Shown here in pieces: positions 24,445 through 36,999 of a DNA stretch of 64,000 bases. The position numbers were made by a program, and so were the translations under genes. The notes beneath the pieces are model-generated. The model saw only the letters and a program-made list of their open reading frames with translations, did no database searches and had not been told where the DNA came from. The first letter of the stretch is position 1; every line of letters starts with the position of its first letter. Origin of the DNA: Plectrocnemia conspersa (taxonomy: Eukaryota; Arthropoda; Insecta; Trichoptera; Polycentropodidae); assembly GCA_009617715.1 (NCBI GenBank), contig VTFK01000014.1, positions 1,426,001-1,490,000 of the forward strand, in the 5' to 3' direction.

Positions 24445-26990
24445 TTTTATTCGATATTCGAATAGTTGGATTAGAGTCTCTAAAAACATACCATAAAGAT
24501 AGATTTATATTCTTATATTTAAAAAAAATATATTAAGTTAAAACAAACAAATTAAATAAAGATAAGGCAATGATATGTATCGGTAAAAATTATATCAATA
24601 CTACAACAGCAAACAGTATAGGTATAAATCGATTATATGTTATTAAAATTATTCATAAAAGAATAAATTCAGTTCTGAGATTAAACTTTTATAAGGAGAT
24701 AAAACTAATTGTAGTTTGAAACGTATATTAAAAATAAAGGTAAATTTCTATTACAATCATAATAAATGCCTAAGATTTATGGAAAAATACAAAAAACATG
24801 GCATATTATCATGATGCATATTCATCTCTGTTGAATACAATAAAGTTACGTCCAAAAAATTGAAATCCTTATATATTTTTGTAAGGGGTGTGTGAGTTCA
24901 TCGCAACAAAACGACGGGGGAAGTATATCCGATGTATTTTTTCGCCAAAATGTAATATATATGCAACCTATAAATATATATATATAAATTTCTACGTTGA
25001 GCTTTTTCTACGTGAGCGACATACAAAAATACTTTTATTTAGAAAAAAATGGGTTTTCGATAAGAGAGTGCGCTCAGTCCATCCGCCTTTGGAGAGATTT
25101 ATGTGCCAAGTTTAATACGAAAAGGAGGACTTAATGGATTTAATTAATCTTATCGAAATGGGGAAAGAATTAGCATCGCACTAAATAACTCGACTCTCCC
25201 CAAAGAATTTCTTATAAGGTGTTGAATGGACAGTCGGACGTTTTATGCGAGGCGTCTACTTATACCCACAGCACAATTCGTGTTTTCTCTGTATCTGACT
25301 CAAATATTTTCTCCTTCAAGACATGTCACGAGGGTAGTAAAAAGTAAGGTCAACTTCAAGAGTTCTGACTGTAAATCAGAGGGTGAACGTTCGGTCCAGA
25401 CATGTCCCGAATGGTAAGGGGTGATCATTGCGAATGCGGCACACGTCTCTCACTATATTCTGAAGAGAATCTAATATTTGAATCCAAATAATCAACATTT
25501 TAAATTAACGTTTATATTTTTATAATAATAACTAGCTAAGCATTGTTTATTTAATGTCAAACTAGAGTTTTTAAATGTTTTATTATGTATAAATTAATAT
25601 TAAATAGAGAGAACCGGGTAGAAGCTTAAAGAAAAAATAGACCGTCAAAAATTCTAAGCATAAATTTAGTATTCATTTCGATTTTTAATTAAAAATAATT
25701 TGCCGCAATCGCATATGATTATTAGAAAGAACTGAAACATTTATAAATGCTAGTCGTTGAGTAATAAACATAAAGCAAAAATCAAAAAAAAATTTCAGGC
25801 TCACTGAATGTAAAATAGTTAAATGGAAATAAATTAAAATGTGTTCTTAATCAATCAATCAAAAAGTCAATATTAAAATATTGGAATAAATTAGTCTTAG
25901 GAATCAAAGTATATGCCAAATCTCAAAATAATCCATACACCCTATTTATGTAAAAATAAATTGACAAATTATGTTTTTTATAAACTTGTTTGTCCATTTT
26001 TGGAATAGTTAACCTATGCATTTAAATAAAATCTCAAGTATTTTATAAGGGGTTAAAGGGTAAAGAACGGAGGCAAAACTGTGGAGTAAAAGAGATAGCA
26101 TATATGTTTTTCTCTCTTTTGGGTCGTCGCTAGCTCTGAATATTATTTATTAAAAACGAATTTATTTATAAAAAATAGTACCTAATAACATATTCCGCTC
26201 AGATAAGCGTGCGATAAACTTTTCCAAGTGACATTCATCAAAGTTGGATTTGTAAAGTTGGCAGCAAGACGTGCGATATTGCGGAGAATTTCATATGAAA
26301 AGTTCAGTGTGGAAAAACTTGGCCTATTTAGACGGCGGATGAGCTTTTAAGTTATTCCGCGGTAATATTTCAAGCTCGCGAATTACACGTTCGTGTATTT
26401 TCGCGTATGAGAGAACAGAGCCGTTTTTTAATTTAGAGATAATGGGTTTTCAAAAAAAAGCTCAGCGAGGTCTGAACTTACACACATGAAGCAAAGGCAA
26501 AAATTTAAACAGGCAGGAGTAATTTATTATCATATTTTATATAGAAAAAATAAACTATATTAGAATAAAGTGTGTTACTAACACACAGGCGTGTGTATGT
26601 GTTTTAAGTGAGAATCAGGGCCGGATTATCGAGATAAAACATTTCAGGGAATTTTATACAAATTAAAATTTATGTGAATATGCAAAAGCATAACTTTTTT
26701 TTTAATCATAAAGAATTATTTCGCTAATCCTTAGTTGTATTTCTCGGAATTTTTAGACCTAATTTAAGGATATTTCTATATATATTTTAGTCGCTATTTA
26801 GATAATTGAGTCAGCTTTCGTAATTAAAAAATTTATATTAATTTTAATTCGTTCAATTTGGTTTTTGACATGACAAATCAGAAACAGTCGCCTATACCTA
26901 AAATATATTGTCGTAAAACAGTGGATCTTACCGTTGAGCATCTGCAAAAAATAAAAAAAAATAAAAATGTAGACAATCTTAATATTTTAT
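24445..26990. other. AT-rich stretch with CpG islets
   Basis: No gene recognised. GC-richer patches lie at 25060-25440 and 26190-26420. The first contains an anticodon-stem-like CTGACTGTAAATCAG, but the rest of a tRNA cannot be folded around it. A hAT-like start, CAGGGCCGGATTATC, lies at 26615. Confidence 0.45.
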
Positions 26991-27006
26991 TTAATATGCA
27001 GTCATA

Positions 27007-27294
27007 TACCTGCCAAAAAAAACATTATTGACTGAATAAATGCGTCTTATTCGCATAAAACGCGCCAATATATACAAAAACTGGACTGTTGTGGATTGAG
27101 AATATATGAATCTTTCTAATGAAAGTAAAATAAATTTATATGCAGATGGTGTGCACTGCGTTTATTGTCATAGTGACGAAAGATTCAGAAAAAAATGTGC
27201 AAAATATAAAAATACAAATGTTTTGGGGTGCTTCTTATATTCCGCAATGGAAGTTATCCACTTTATTGACGGAACAGTAAAAACTCTGGATTAA
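27007..27294 (+). pseudogene. Tc1-like transposase relic
   Basis: One frame, read through two stops (TAA at 27034, TGA at 27094), gives the order of motifs around the first catalytic residue of a Tc1-type DDE transposase: LPKKTLLTE, KNWTVVD, then LSNESKINLYADGV, DERF, and finally IHFIDGTVKTLD. Known Tc1 proteins typically read WTVEDW....FSDES here. In this copy the Trp of the EDW motif is a stop, and the catalytic Asp of SDES is Asn. The usual stretch between the RF and WGCF motifs is partly deleted (only LGCF remains). The DNA-binding domain and the second and third catalytic residues are not recognisable nearby, so this is a dead fragment. No terminal repeats were found around it. Confidence 0.75.
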
Positions 27295-27299
27295 AAAAT

Positions 27300-30200
27300 G
27301 TCATGCAATTTATCTTAAATATTTGATAAATTTTATGTATATTTTTGCACCCTATCTTTAGGATAAAAAATAGCAATTTGCTCAATGCGGTTAAGTTGGG
27401 TTTAAAAAATTTAATAAATTTATTCTTTATTAATGCATTTCATAATATACGACTCCATAAATAAAACAAAAATACTTTTATTGATAGCTCTAATTTCGCC
27501 AAGAAGCCGAGCCGAGTCACAAAAGTCATATACGTCGCACGAAAATACGATTGTGTGTTGTTTTTGTTTCTACCTGCGCTGCAATAACTGCGTGTCGCCA
27601 TACTTCGGCGAGTTTATGCAGATGTCGATAACAATTTTACACGTATGATATATTATTTAAGAAATGTAACATTTCAAAAATTAAAAAAATATATTTACAT
27701 AAAATGCAAATTGTCGAAGAAATTACAATTTTAGCATTGTTCATTTTAGAGAGAAAACAGAAAAGAATAAAAAATAATATTGGGTGCATAGTAGAAACAT
27801 ATTTTTTCTGTCAATAATTTATTAGGGTAGTTATGTGTTTACGATACGCAAATTCATATATTAAAATTATCCTGCGCTCAAGGACAAAAGGCGACATCAA
27901 CCATAATAGTTTTGTTACAAAAAATATTTTTAGTCACCGTTGTACAGAATCAATCAATATTCTCAGATGCATTATTTATCATTAATAACTAGTTCGTCAA
28001 TCCTAGGCATAATTGCAGATGCTGCAATTCAAAGAGGTGCCTCTAATTAAATTTTTATTGACACCATTTTCGAGAATCTTTGCTCACAAAAATAGATTGT
28101 TTGGAATGGCAGCAATTTTTTAATAACTGTTTCACTCAATTCCAAATATTCTTCATTACTACCCATTTTGATCCAAAAAAAACATCCAATGATTCATTCT
28201 CAAATATTTTTTAAAAGTTAAATTGCATTTTCCTGAGATAATGTGAGTGACCCACAAATATCAATATGGTAATAGGTTGTCAAATAACATGTGAATGTGC
28301 GATTGTTTTTCAATAAAAAGTGGAAGCTCTGACGTTCACTGCGTCTAGTTAGTCCTCACATATATGTCTGTAGTCGATGGAATTAATTCATACCTTTGAA
28401 CCATTCTTCTTTATTTTATCAAGTCAAAAATACTGATTGATTAATGAACAAAAGTGACACATTAAAAGTTAACAATGTTCTCACACAAATTATAAAGTGT
28501 CTACACCAAAGAGTACAACTTCAAAGCGTTGCTGGTAGTGGAGGCTATTTTTTTTCTCCACCATCGCTCGAAAGTTCGCTTTAACTGCTGAAAATATTTC
28601 ACAGAACGCCTTCATTGTGCTCGGAGCGAAACTCTTGGGAGGGTGTGTTTTTTTAGGGCGAGCTTTTTATCATCCGCCCATTAGCCGCGAATCGCCACCC
28701 CTACTGTGCAACATTTTCATAGTGAGAAGAGACGAAACGAAAAAAAAGCTGCGAACTCTTTAAAAGCTTTTTGTTCGCAGAACCATAAATATAACGCGAT
28801 CGGTTCAAACGTTGTACTAGTATTTTTCGCAGATATATATATATATTGTAATTCATTGTATATGTTTTATACTTCGAAATAACATTACAAAGGGATGTAT
28901 TAAATTATTGCTGTCGCGTGGTGCTGACGTATATTATTCGAAACATTTTGACCTTTCAATGATATATCGTTCAAGAGTGATTCTGAGTGTGACAAAGAAA
29001 CCAAAGCTTTTAAAATAATTTATAATTGAATAATAAATAATGTATTTACTTTAATGTAAATAATATTCTTTATTGGAACAAATGATTACAATAAAACATT
29101 TAAAATCTTAGTCAATAGAACGGTAACATAAAGATAACCAAAGTGTATCAAAAAGACAATTATGGAAAGAACAGACATTAGTTATAGTTCTATTAAGCTT
29201 TAAGTTTTTATGCGAGCTTTGTATTATATTATTTACAACACATACTTGTATTAAATAGTTTTTCCTACTTTTGGTTCATATTTTTATCATCATTTTAAAC
29301 CCTTAACTTTATTCTTGATTACGCCCTTAAAAATCATTTTTACCTGCAAACATTTATAAATGAGATTGTAACATACAATTGCCTTTGAATGGAGCATTTA
29401 TTCCTAAGAAATGAAAAAATATTTATAGTCATTACAAACACAAAACTTAATAGGAATTAATGCCGTTTTAAAGTAAAAAATCCTAGGAATCAATGAGTTT
29501 CTTGTAATTATTATTTTACATTTTTTTAACATTCCGGCTAAATAATATAAAAATGTTTTGATTTTCAATTTATTATGAACTGAAAATTAATTTACACAAT
29601 ACTAATCGTTTTTAAAACAATTAATTGTAAATGTTTAGACAAGAAGTTTGTTTGCAAAATTATTTAAAAATCCACTAGTCAAAATTTCGTATTATGTGGG
29701 TTAGAAAAACGGCATTTATAAAACATGGCTTTACAATAAATATTAAAAATTAATAAAACATCACCAAAATCAATCACTACAAAATATTTTTTATAAACTG
29801 TAAAAAACAGTAATAGTCTTGCATCAAATAAGCATTGTTTAAATTATTTTATAATTATCGTACGGTTGCCCAACTTAGGACCGTTAAGCTAGCTTTTACT
29901 AAAGGAGATGAATTGAAGGTGGGGTTAGATCCTGATGTGATTAACTTTCAATATCATTTCCTATTCATTCAACCCTCCTAGAAGGAGTAAACTGGTATCA
30001 GTTTTTTAAATTGTTTGCTAAAATCACATCACTCAGCTATCATTCCTAAAAGTGTGCTCTTTTAAATCACATTACTTGAAGACGCCTAATGTATGTTAGA
30101 CCAAAAAATGAAAAACAAGTTATATGAACTTTTTTGTTGGAGCTTAATTTGTAATTTATGGCAATATTTAGATTTATAATTTTTACAATAAATTAGTTAT

Positions 30201-30840
30201 GACATTTGATATTTTTTACAAATTTTATATCATTAAATCTCACTTATTATTTTAAAAAAATATTAGAGGTTATGTCATATGTCCTTTATAAAATAATAAA
30301 TTTATAATAAAATATTTATTATGTTTTAAATATGAACATCAGATATTTTTGTCTTAAATTTTGTACTTTGAATTTATACCATATTATATACCATATTTTT
30401 AATTTGTTTATAAATTCTGATTTTTTTCTTAAGAGTTAGCGTACAAAAACCATTTCATTCATTCAAAATCAAAAAATAATGCCCTGTGTATTTACACATA
30501 CCGGAACCTCCCCTCAGTGCAACCGACTAATCACAGGTCAAAAATTCACGCGTTAAAGGATGTTTTTGTGTACTGACTATTAAAACATAAATATACAAAA
30601 TACGGTTTTAAAAATCCATTTTCGCTGAAATTCACAACAAAACTTTCATTAAAAATATTTTGTTTAAAATGCTGCCTTTTTAAGTTTATAATAAGATTTT
30701 AATTTCATATTTTAAATGAATGTAAATTATTTTCGGATTTTGAGACCAAAGTAGTGCAGCCAAAATAGAGGCCGTAAATTCTAATAATAGTTTATATTTA
30801 TAATATTACGCTATCAGGTGGTGGAGTCTAAATAACAGGT
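27300..30840. other. AT-rich non-coding stretch with one CpG islet
   Basis: No gene recognised. A GC-richer islet lies at 28520-28720, and a short (AT)n tract at about 28833-28846. A 71-codon frame at 27433-27648 (+) shows no motif. Confidence 0.45.
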
Positions 30841-30849
30841 TTTGAAAGT

Positions 30850-31260
30850 CAGAGAGTTGAATTATTGTCAGCTGTGATCTGTCATAATGATCTACTGATG
30901 TGACTTGTGCTGCTCTTGCGTCTCTGAAGCGCTTTCCTTCGTCTGTCCGTCTGTCCAAGTGTCTGACCTTGTGTCACATATTTTATAATGCTGGTTTAAA
31001 ACAGCTTTGGAAAATCTCAGATGTTGGCAATTGCATCACTTCTTAAGCACGCCCACTAAATGTAATGGCAACATTCAGCAAAGAGTTAAAATAACAGTAG
31101 TCCTTTTGCGCAGGGTAGAATGCATTGTCTATCGCGCATCCTTTCCAAACAAAGAGTAGTTTTCACGGTACTTACGAGTGATATATTAACACTTATTACC
31201 GCAAATGTTTAGTCCTAGTAGTTATTTATTTTAATTCGCTCGAAATACTTGTTAATGATC
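30850..31260 (+). repeat. Dispersed repeat family R2, short copy
   Basis: The head (30850-31050) matches 13216-13430 and the tail (31080-31260) matches 15785-16235 with the 226 bp insertion removed. Here head and tail are only about 30 bases apart, against 2.4 kb at the other locus. Either this copy is internally deleted or the other has been split by later insertions. No coding frame. Confidence 0.55.
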
Positions 31261-31264
31261 TCTT

Positions 31265-33670
31265 AATTAATTGTGCAGGCGGTTAAAACATCACATTAAA
31301 AAAGCGCTAGTTATTAATAAAACTATTTTAATTTTTAGACACATATAAATGTAATAGAGTGTTCCATTCGCTTGAGGAAAAACAAGCTTTTATATCAATG
31401 GTATAAATATAAAATTATATTGATACAAATTATTAAATCAAAAATTTTATTTATTAAAATTCATTGACCGCTATCACTATAATATGACATAATTTCAAAA
31501 CTAAGCCAGCGAACTTTACAGGATCAAAAGGTCTTCGCTTGGGAAGCATTTATTTTAGCACTTGACCGCACATTGTCCAATGCCTTAAAGGTCGCACAGT
31601 TCACCGGCTATAATCTTATTATATAATAAAATATAGTTCGATACGGTTCTGACCTGTGCAAACCTCTGAACACTACACTTTCCATTGTGTCCGGAAAATC
31701 CTTTTGTTGAGGATTATGAATGTAGGCGTTGAGAATTTAACATTTTTTAAATTGCCGTCACGGTGTAATCTTTTTTATTGTATCGAGGTCAAAACGCTAA
31801 GTTATCAACGAAACCTTATAATGTAAACCGACAATTTGTGGTTGACGATCCGAAAGGCACGTGCCCTTTTTGTGTGTATTAAATTTCGACGTGTCTTTGT
31901 TGGCAAATAAATGACAATAAAGAAGAATGTGACGATACGGAAACCTTAAATCAATTGCCCAATGTAAAATGAAAGCTATGAATAAATCTTCAGATAGTCT
32001 GTGAAAAATTGTTTGAGATGTCCATGAATATTTTAAGGATTTTCCCTGACAGACAATAGCTTCTATCCTAACTGCTGTAGCGTGAGAATTTCCTTTATTA
32101 TCCCAGTAGCTTGCCACATAACGAAATCCCGGTATAGTTTGAATTGGATTTTAAACATTCAAGCAACTCGGAAAACGTTCTATGTACAACGGAAACTAAA
32201 CACATATGTTGAACGAAAATTTATGATGTGGTTTAATGTACAAATTTCACTGAAAATGCTACGAGAGAATACCGGTTCTGTTTTATGACGATAAGAATAG
32301 CACTGAAATTCAATCTCTATAGAAACGCATTTATATTATTAAGGTAACTTAATACTGTTAATTAGAACGAAGCGTGACGTGATATTTTATATAGAATAAA
32401 TATTCGTAATCAATGAAATATAGTAATATTCAATATTTTTTCTTACTTAATATTTACTACATAAAACCCTAATATTTATAGTATTTATTATTATAATAGT
32501 CGTTACAATCTTACACCATCTTTCACCAGTCACTAGAAGTAGCAATTTTGCGAGGGTGCGCAATTAACGGCGCTCCTAAAGTATTTTTAACATGAAAAAT
32601 TCACACAGACACACAAACTATCCCCTTGCCAACCCTCTAGATGGGTCTTTGCTTCATTTTTCCCTACACAAGTCCCTCGTTTACCCTCCAAACTGAGCCT
32701 CAGGCGTCCCCACGTCTGCGACAAGAGGCGCCTAGATGCCGACAGTGTACTTCTTTTTATCCGAATGACAATACAGGGTGGTTGGAAATATTTTATACCA
32801 TTAATATAACTTAAAAACCATGGCACGTTTACGTTTTGCAAATAAACAAAACAGCATTGAATGTACAGACTGGCGAGGAATTTAATTAACCCGAGGTGGT
32901 GTAATGATGCAGAGTGATGGATGAAGAGTGAGCACTTGATGCTTTGTCTGTACGTGATCTTGAACCCTATTATCTTCAAGAATGTGTATAATAAGATACT
33001 GGGGTACATACCTGAAATAATATATAATATATTCTATATTTAATTCAGGTCTAAAAATCGTAAATATTTAATCTAGATTAGATTAATCTGATTGTGAAAT
33101 GAATACAAAATACCTATGTTTATATAAATATATACTATATTTTAATACTAAAACTATAGGTATTATTCCACTACAGATATAAAAAAACACCCACTAATTA
33201 GAGGAATATTCAAATGCCAAATTGTATCCTAGAATTACAAGGAATAAATATCACCTCTAATTTGTAAAAAAAAAACTTTCTTGCTTATGTCAGAAAATTG
33301 AAGCTTTTCTAAATTTATTTATTATTTAAAACAACTACAAAAAACGCAAGTTCAATTTTATTTATTTATTTATATGCAAAACAGCAATTATAAAATTATT
33401 TTATTAAACATATTTTATCATTGCTTGACCAAGACCAATCAATTTAGGTACTATAAGGATAGAAAAATAAATAAATGAGCATTCGTTAATAATGTATTTG
33501 ACTTCTTAGATTATTTTTCTTCGCAATTGTAAATTGCTAGTGGTGGAGTACTGTTGGAACTAACAAATTAACTACCGTTAATGGGTCTTGTTGTATCTTA
33601 TCGGGGTATTATTGCATCTCACATTATTTCATTAAAAGTATATTTCGCATAGCATACCTAAATTAACCAC
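31265..33670. other. Non-coding stretch
   Basis: Overlapping antisense frames (31797-32117, -; 32082-32288, +) and a 140-codon frame on - (32587-33009) show no domain. The last crosses a GC-richer patch with an ACAGGGTGGTTGGAAATATT block at 32774. Such an ACAGGGTG motif is common at ends of insect repeats but cannot be assigned here. Confidence 0.4.
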
Positions 33671-33676
33671 TTAATA

Positions 33677-34352
33677 GCCGGTCACACACGGGCGGATCTG
33701 CCCGCTGGATTTGTCCGAAACGGATGTCAGACGGACAAATCCGCCAGTATGTAGGGTTAAAACGCTCGGACAGATCCGTCTGTTGTCTGTCCGTTGTCCG
33801 TGCTCAAAACGAACGGATCGGACACGGACAAGCAGATCTGAGTAGAGATCGCGCTCACGTAAACGACCGTTTACATTGTTTTTTGTTAAAATTTGTCCCT
33901 TAAATAATTTTATGACTCGGGCCAAAGTTGCAGCCAAAGTCTAAATTTTTTCAAAGTTTTATTATTTTATGACCCATTTCTATTATATCACTATACAATA
34001 TAAAAAATAATATAAATTTAAGATGCACTTAGAGACTCTAGATATGTAAATATTACATACATTAATAGATAATAAAAAATATAATTTTAATTATACTAAA
34101 ATTAAAGTTATTATCATTATTGAAAATGTATGAAGAGATCAAGGTATATATACGTATGTATATATTATTATTATAAATAAATGTTATTTAAATTTAGAAT
34201 TTACTTTAAACACTATATAAATTTAACTTTTCTTCTATAATATCTACCGAGCTCAGTCAGACAGATCCGAGCTCGTACATTTTGCGTCTGTGGCCAAGCC
34301 CGGACAAATCCGTCAGATGTCCGACGGGCAAATCCGCCCGTGTGTGGCCGGC
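33677..34352 (+). mobile_element. Non-autonomous TIR element M1, copy 1
   Basis: This 676 bp element has terminal inverted repeats of about 30 bp (GCCGGTCACACACGGGCGGA at the left, its near complement at the right) and is flanked by TA on both sides (33675-33676, 34353-34354). The ends are built from repeated CGGATTTGTCCG / CGGACAAATCCG modules and runs of GTCCG, likely transposase-binding sites. The middle is AT-rich and non-coding. The copy at 50155-50803 is the same family in reverse orientation. A TA target with long inverted repeats suits a Tc1/mariner-like source, but the TIR sequence itself is not one I recognise, and Harbinger-like origin is an alternative. An 88-codon frame on - is a by-product of the GC-rich end. 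Confidence 0.75.
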
Positions 34353-34354
34353 TA

Positions 34355-36700
34355 TCGGGTTCAATGTCTTAATATTTTTTATTTAACTTAAATATCGCTT
34401 AGCAGTACAAATATATTATATATTACAGGCATAAAATAATTAAATTAGTGTACTTATTGTAAATATACATAAATAAATAAATGAGTTGTCAGACTGCTGC
34501 ATCTCAAGAAGTCGTATTATTCATCGGAGCACCAGCTAATAATGAAAGGCGGTGCAAATTAAATAGTATTTTTTTTATTTTCATTGTGAATATTCCTGGT
34601 GTTAAAAATACTCGCTCGCTTTCCGTTGATGTTGGCTTAACTGTGAGCAAATATTTAAATTTTAAGCCAGTTTTCCGGTTGGTTGCCAAATAATAAATAT
34701 TTTTTTTTTTTTTTACTGGAAAAATATTCTGGTGATTTATTAGTTGTTTGTTGTTATATTATATATATATATATATATATATATTTATTACATTTTTATT
34801 ATTATTCTATAATAATAAATAAGAAAGAAGTCGTTCCAATAAATCTTCCACATTTTTAAAATATATATTTGTAAAAGCAACTTCGAAAAAGTTTTTACAA
34901 TTTCAATATATTTTTTTTAAGACAGATATTTAATTTAAGAAATATATTAAATGGGTACATATACAGCTGGAAATGATTGATCTTTTCTTTTTGGCAAGTT
35001 TAACATGTAGATTAGATTATCGCATCTTCGTAACAAAACTTATTATCTAACGTTTCTGTTTTCCTTCTAATCTATAATTCACTGTTTACACAATTAATCA
35101 CTGCTAATCACTATTACCACTTTGATTGATTGTAATAACATTTTAAGCTAAATACATCATTATAAACCAAGAATTAATTAATCAGGATATAAACTAAATT
35201 TACTGCGAAGAATTATCAAAGATGCGAATTAATGCGTATATTATTCCAGGGTCATTGCTCCATGAGCAATTTGTTATATCCTCCCTAAGCAACCCTCGCG
35301 ACCGGGGATGAAAATAATTCTTTATATGCAGTGTTAGTTATTCTGGCATATTTATACACCCCCATAAGCATAACCGGGGGTAAGCAGCTTAACGACTAGG
35401 CAGGCGGCCCGCATAAAGGTTGCCCTTATGAACGTTTGCATTTTAAACACAGCTGAATATTCGATTAATTAACCCTTTGCGCGCGCAAGCGCTAATTTAC
35501 TTATGTGGTGTGGATATGCACTAGGTTATAGTGTACATGATATCGCTCCCCATGTGGAGCTTTTCAATTTCTGCAAGTGCCACAGACGTAGTCTTTGTAT
35601 AAATAGACTTGTGTCATTTCCTGATTCTATTAAATGAACGGAGAAGTTGCCGGAAGCTGTGGAAATTGCAGCGCCAAAGTTTTCCGACGAATGACATCCA
35701 ACTTTGTCTTGTGTCATATTGTGCAGTTTTGACATGTCTGTATAGTATATTTTGAGGTAATAAATACGATACTGAATTAAACGAATTATTAAATAACAAT
35801 ATGTGCTAATAAAAATATAATATATAATTAATTTCATTTACGTACGTACATATTCTATATATAAAATTTTAATTTTAATTTAAGCACTATTATTTTTATG
35901 TACACAAAAGTATTTTAAAAATTTTGTCAATATTTTTCTAGTAGTTAAATAAATATTTTATTGTCATGGTATAGGATTATTTCATACATATTTGTCACAT
36001 ATAAATCACTAATCGAAAGTAAACTTATTTTTCTGTTATTTTTTCAACTGAGATATTAACCATGAATAATCGCACATCTTGAATCTCATCCAAAGGTCGA
36101 TTTCTTCTCACACTTTCTTCTATTCCATAAAATTACCCATCATGAAATTTGAATCGCACACATTCGAATCAGTCATTTCCTGTATCATTAAAATTAAATA
36201 AATAAATAATTATGTAATTGAATGGAATCTATGCGCGCTTATCTAGTCATAGTTTTGATGAATGATATCAACATTTGTATATGTGTATACAAAGTATGAC
36301 AAATGATGAATTGTAACCCCTCATCCGTCCCATAAATCGCCATCGTTACAAATTATCAACGGAGGCCTATCAAGGTTTATGGTATGAACAACCAACCGAT
36401 CGACGATAAATTGCGTTCGTTAGCCGATTAAAATTAATATTCGAAGATGTAACAGTTTGTTGCGAGCGGTTAAGTTATCCGTTGAGATTGAATGTAATAA
36501 GAAAATTTTCTATTAGATTAAAGCGAGAATAATATTTAATACATTATATGGGTAGTGTAATTTAACTGTATGCTAGAGTATGTAAGAGTAATTTTCTAAG
36601 CTGTAAAAAATAACAATAATGATGGTTAATAGGTCTAATGTATGAATGAATGTTACATCTCTTGTGTATATGTTCAATGAACCCTATTAAAGTTTTATTA
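34355..36700. other. AT-rich non-coding stretch
   Basis: No gene recognised. Antisense frames at 34481-34693 and 34504-34689 cancel each other out. A GC-richer patch at 35260-35480 has no frame of note. Confidence 0.45.
34761..34784. repeat. (AT)n microsatellite
   Basis: About 12 uninterrupted AT units. Confidence 0.9.
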
Positions 36701-36999
36701 TTTAAATTTTATAATAGCGATTCGACGTGTTGAATATGAGTGTAATAAAAACAAATCTTATTTTGCATATATAAGTAGTGATAAAAACTTGTTATGCAAT
36801 AGCACTTATTTCATATTATTTTTCACAAAAATATTTTTATTTTTGTATATTTTAAAAATATCAATAATAAATGATTGGTATAAAAATATATTTTATTAAT
36901 TAATACATTTTGATATTTTAAAAAATTAAGAATCATGTTAATATTTATAACTATATTTCTATAACTATATATACATTAATGATTATTTTTATATTTACT

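Noticed and set aside
25360..25395. tRNA-Tyr-like anticodon stem CTGACTGTAAATCAG followed by a GTTCGGTCC-like arm
   Set aside because: No acceptor stem, D arm or consensus B box can be placed at the required distances.
32774..32800. ACAGGGTGG block (also TACAGCATGTCCCATAATG at 44632) as ends of a named transposon
   Set aside because: The motifs recall ends of insect repeats, but no paired terminus or second copy in the window supports a call.
32587..33009. 140-codon frame on the minus strand, among the longest outside repeats
   Set aside because: No recognisable domain, mixed composition across a GC-rich to AT-rich boundary, and no supporting splice or polyA context. A chance frame of this length is expected in 64 kb on six frames.
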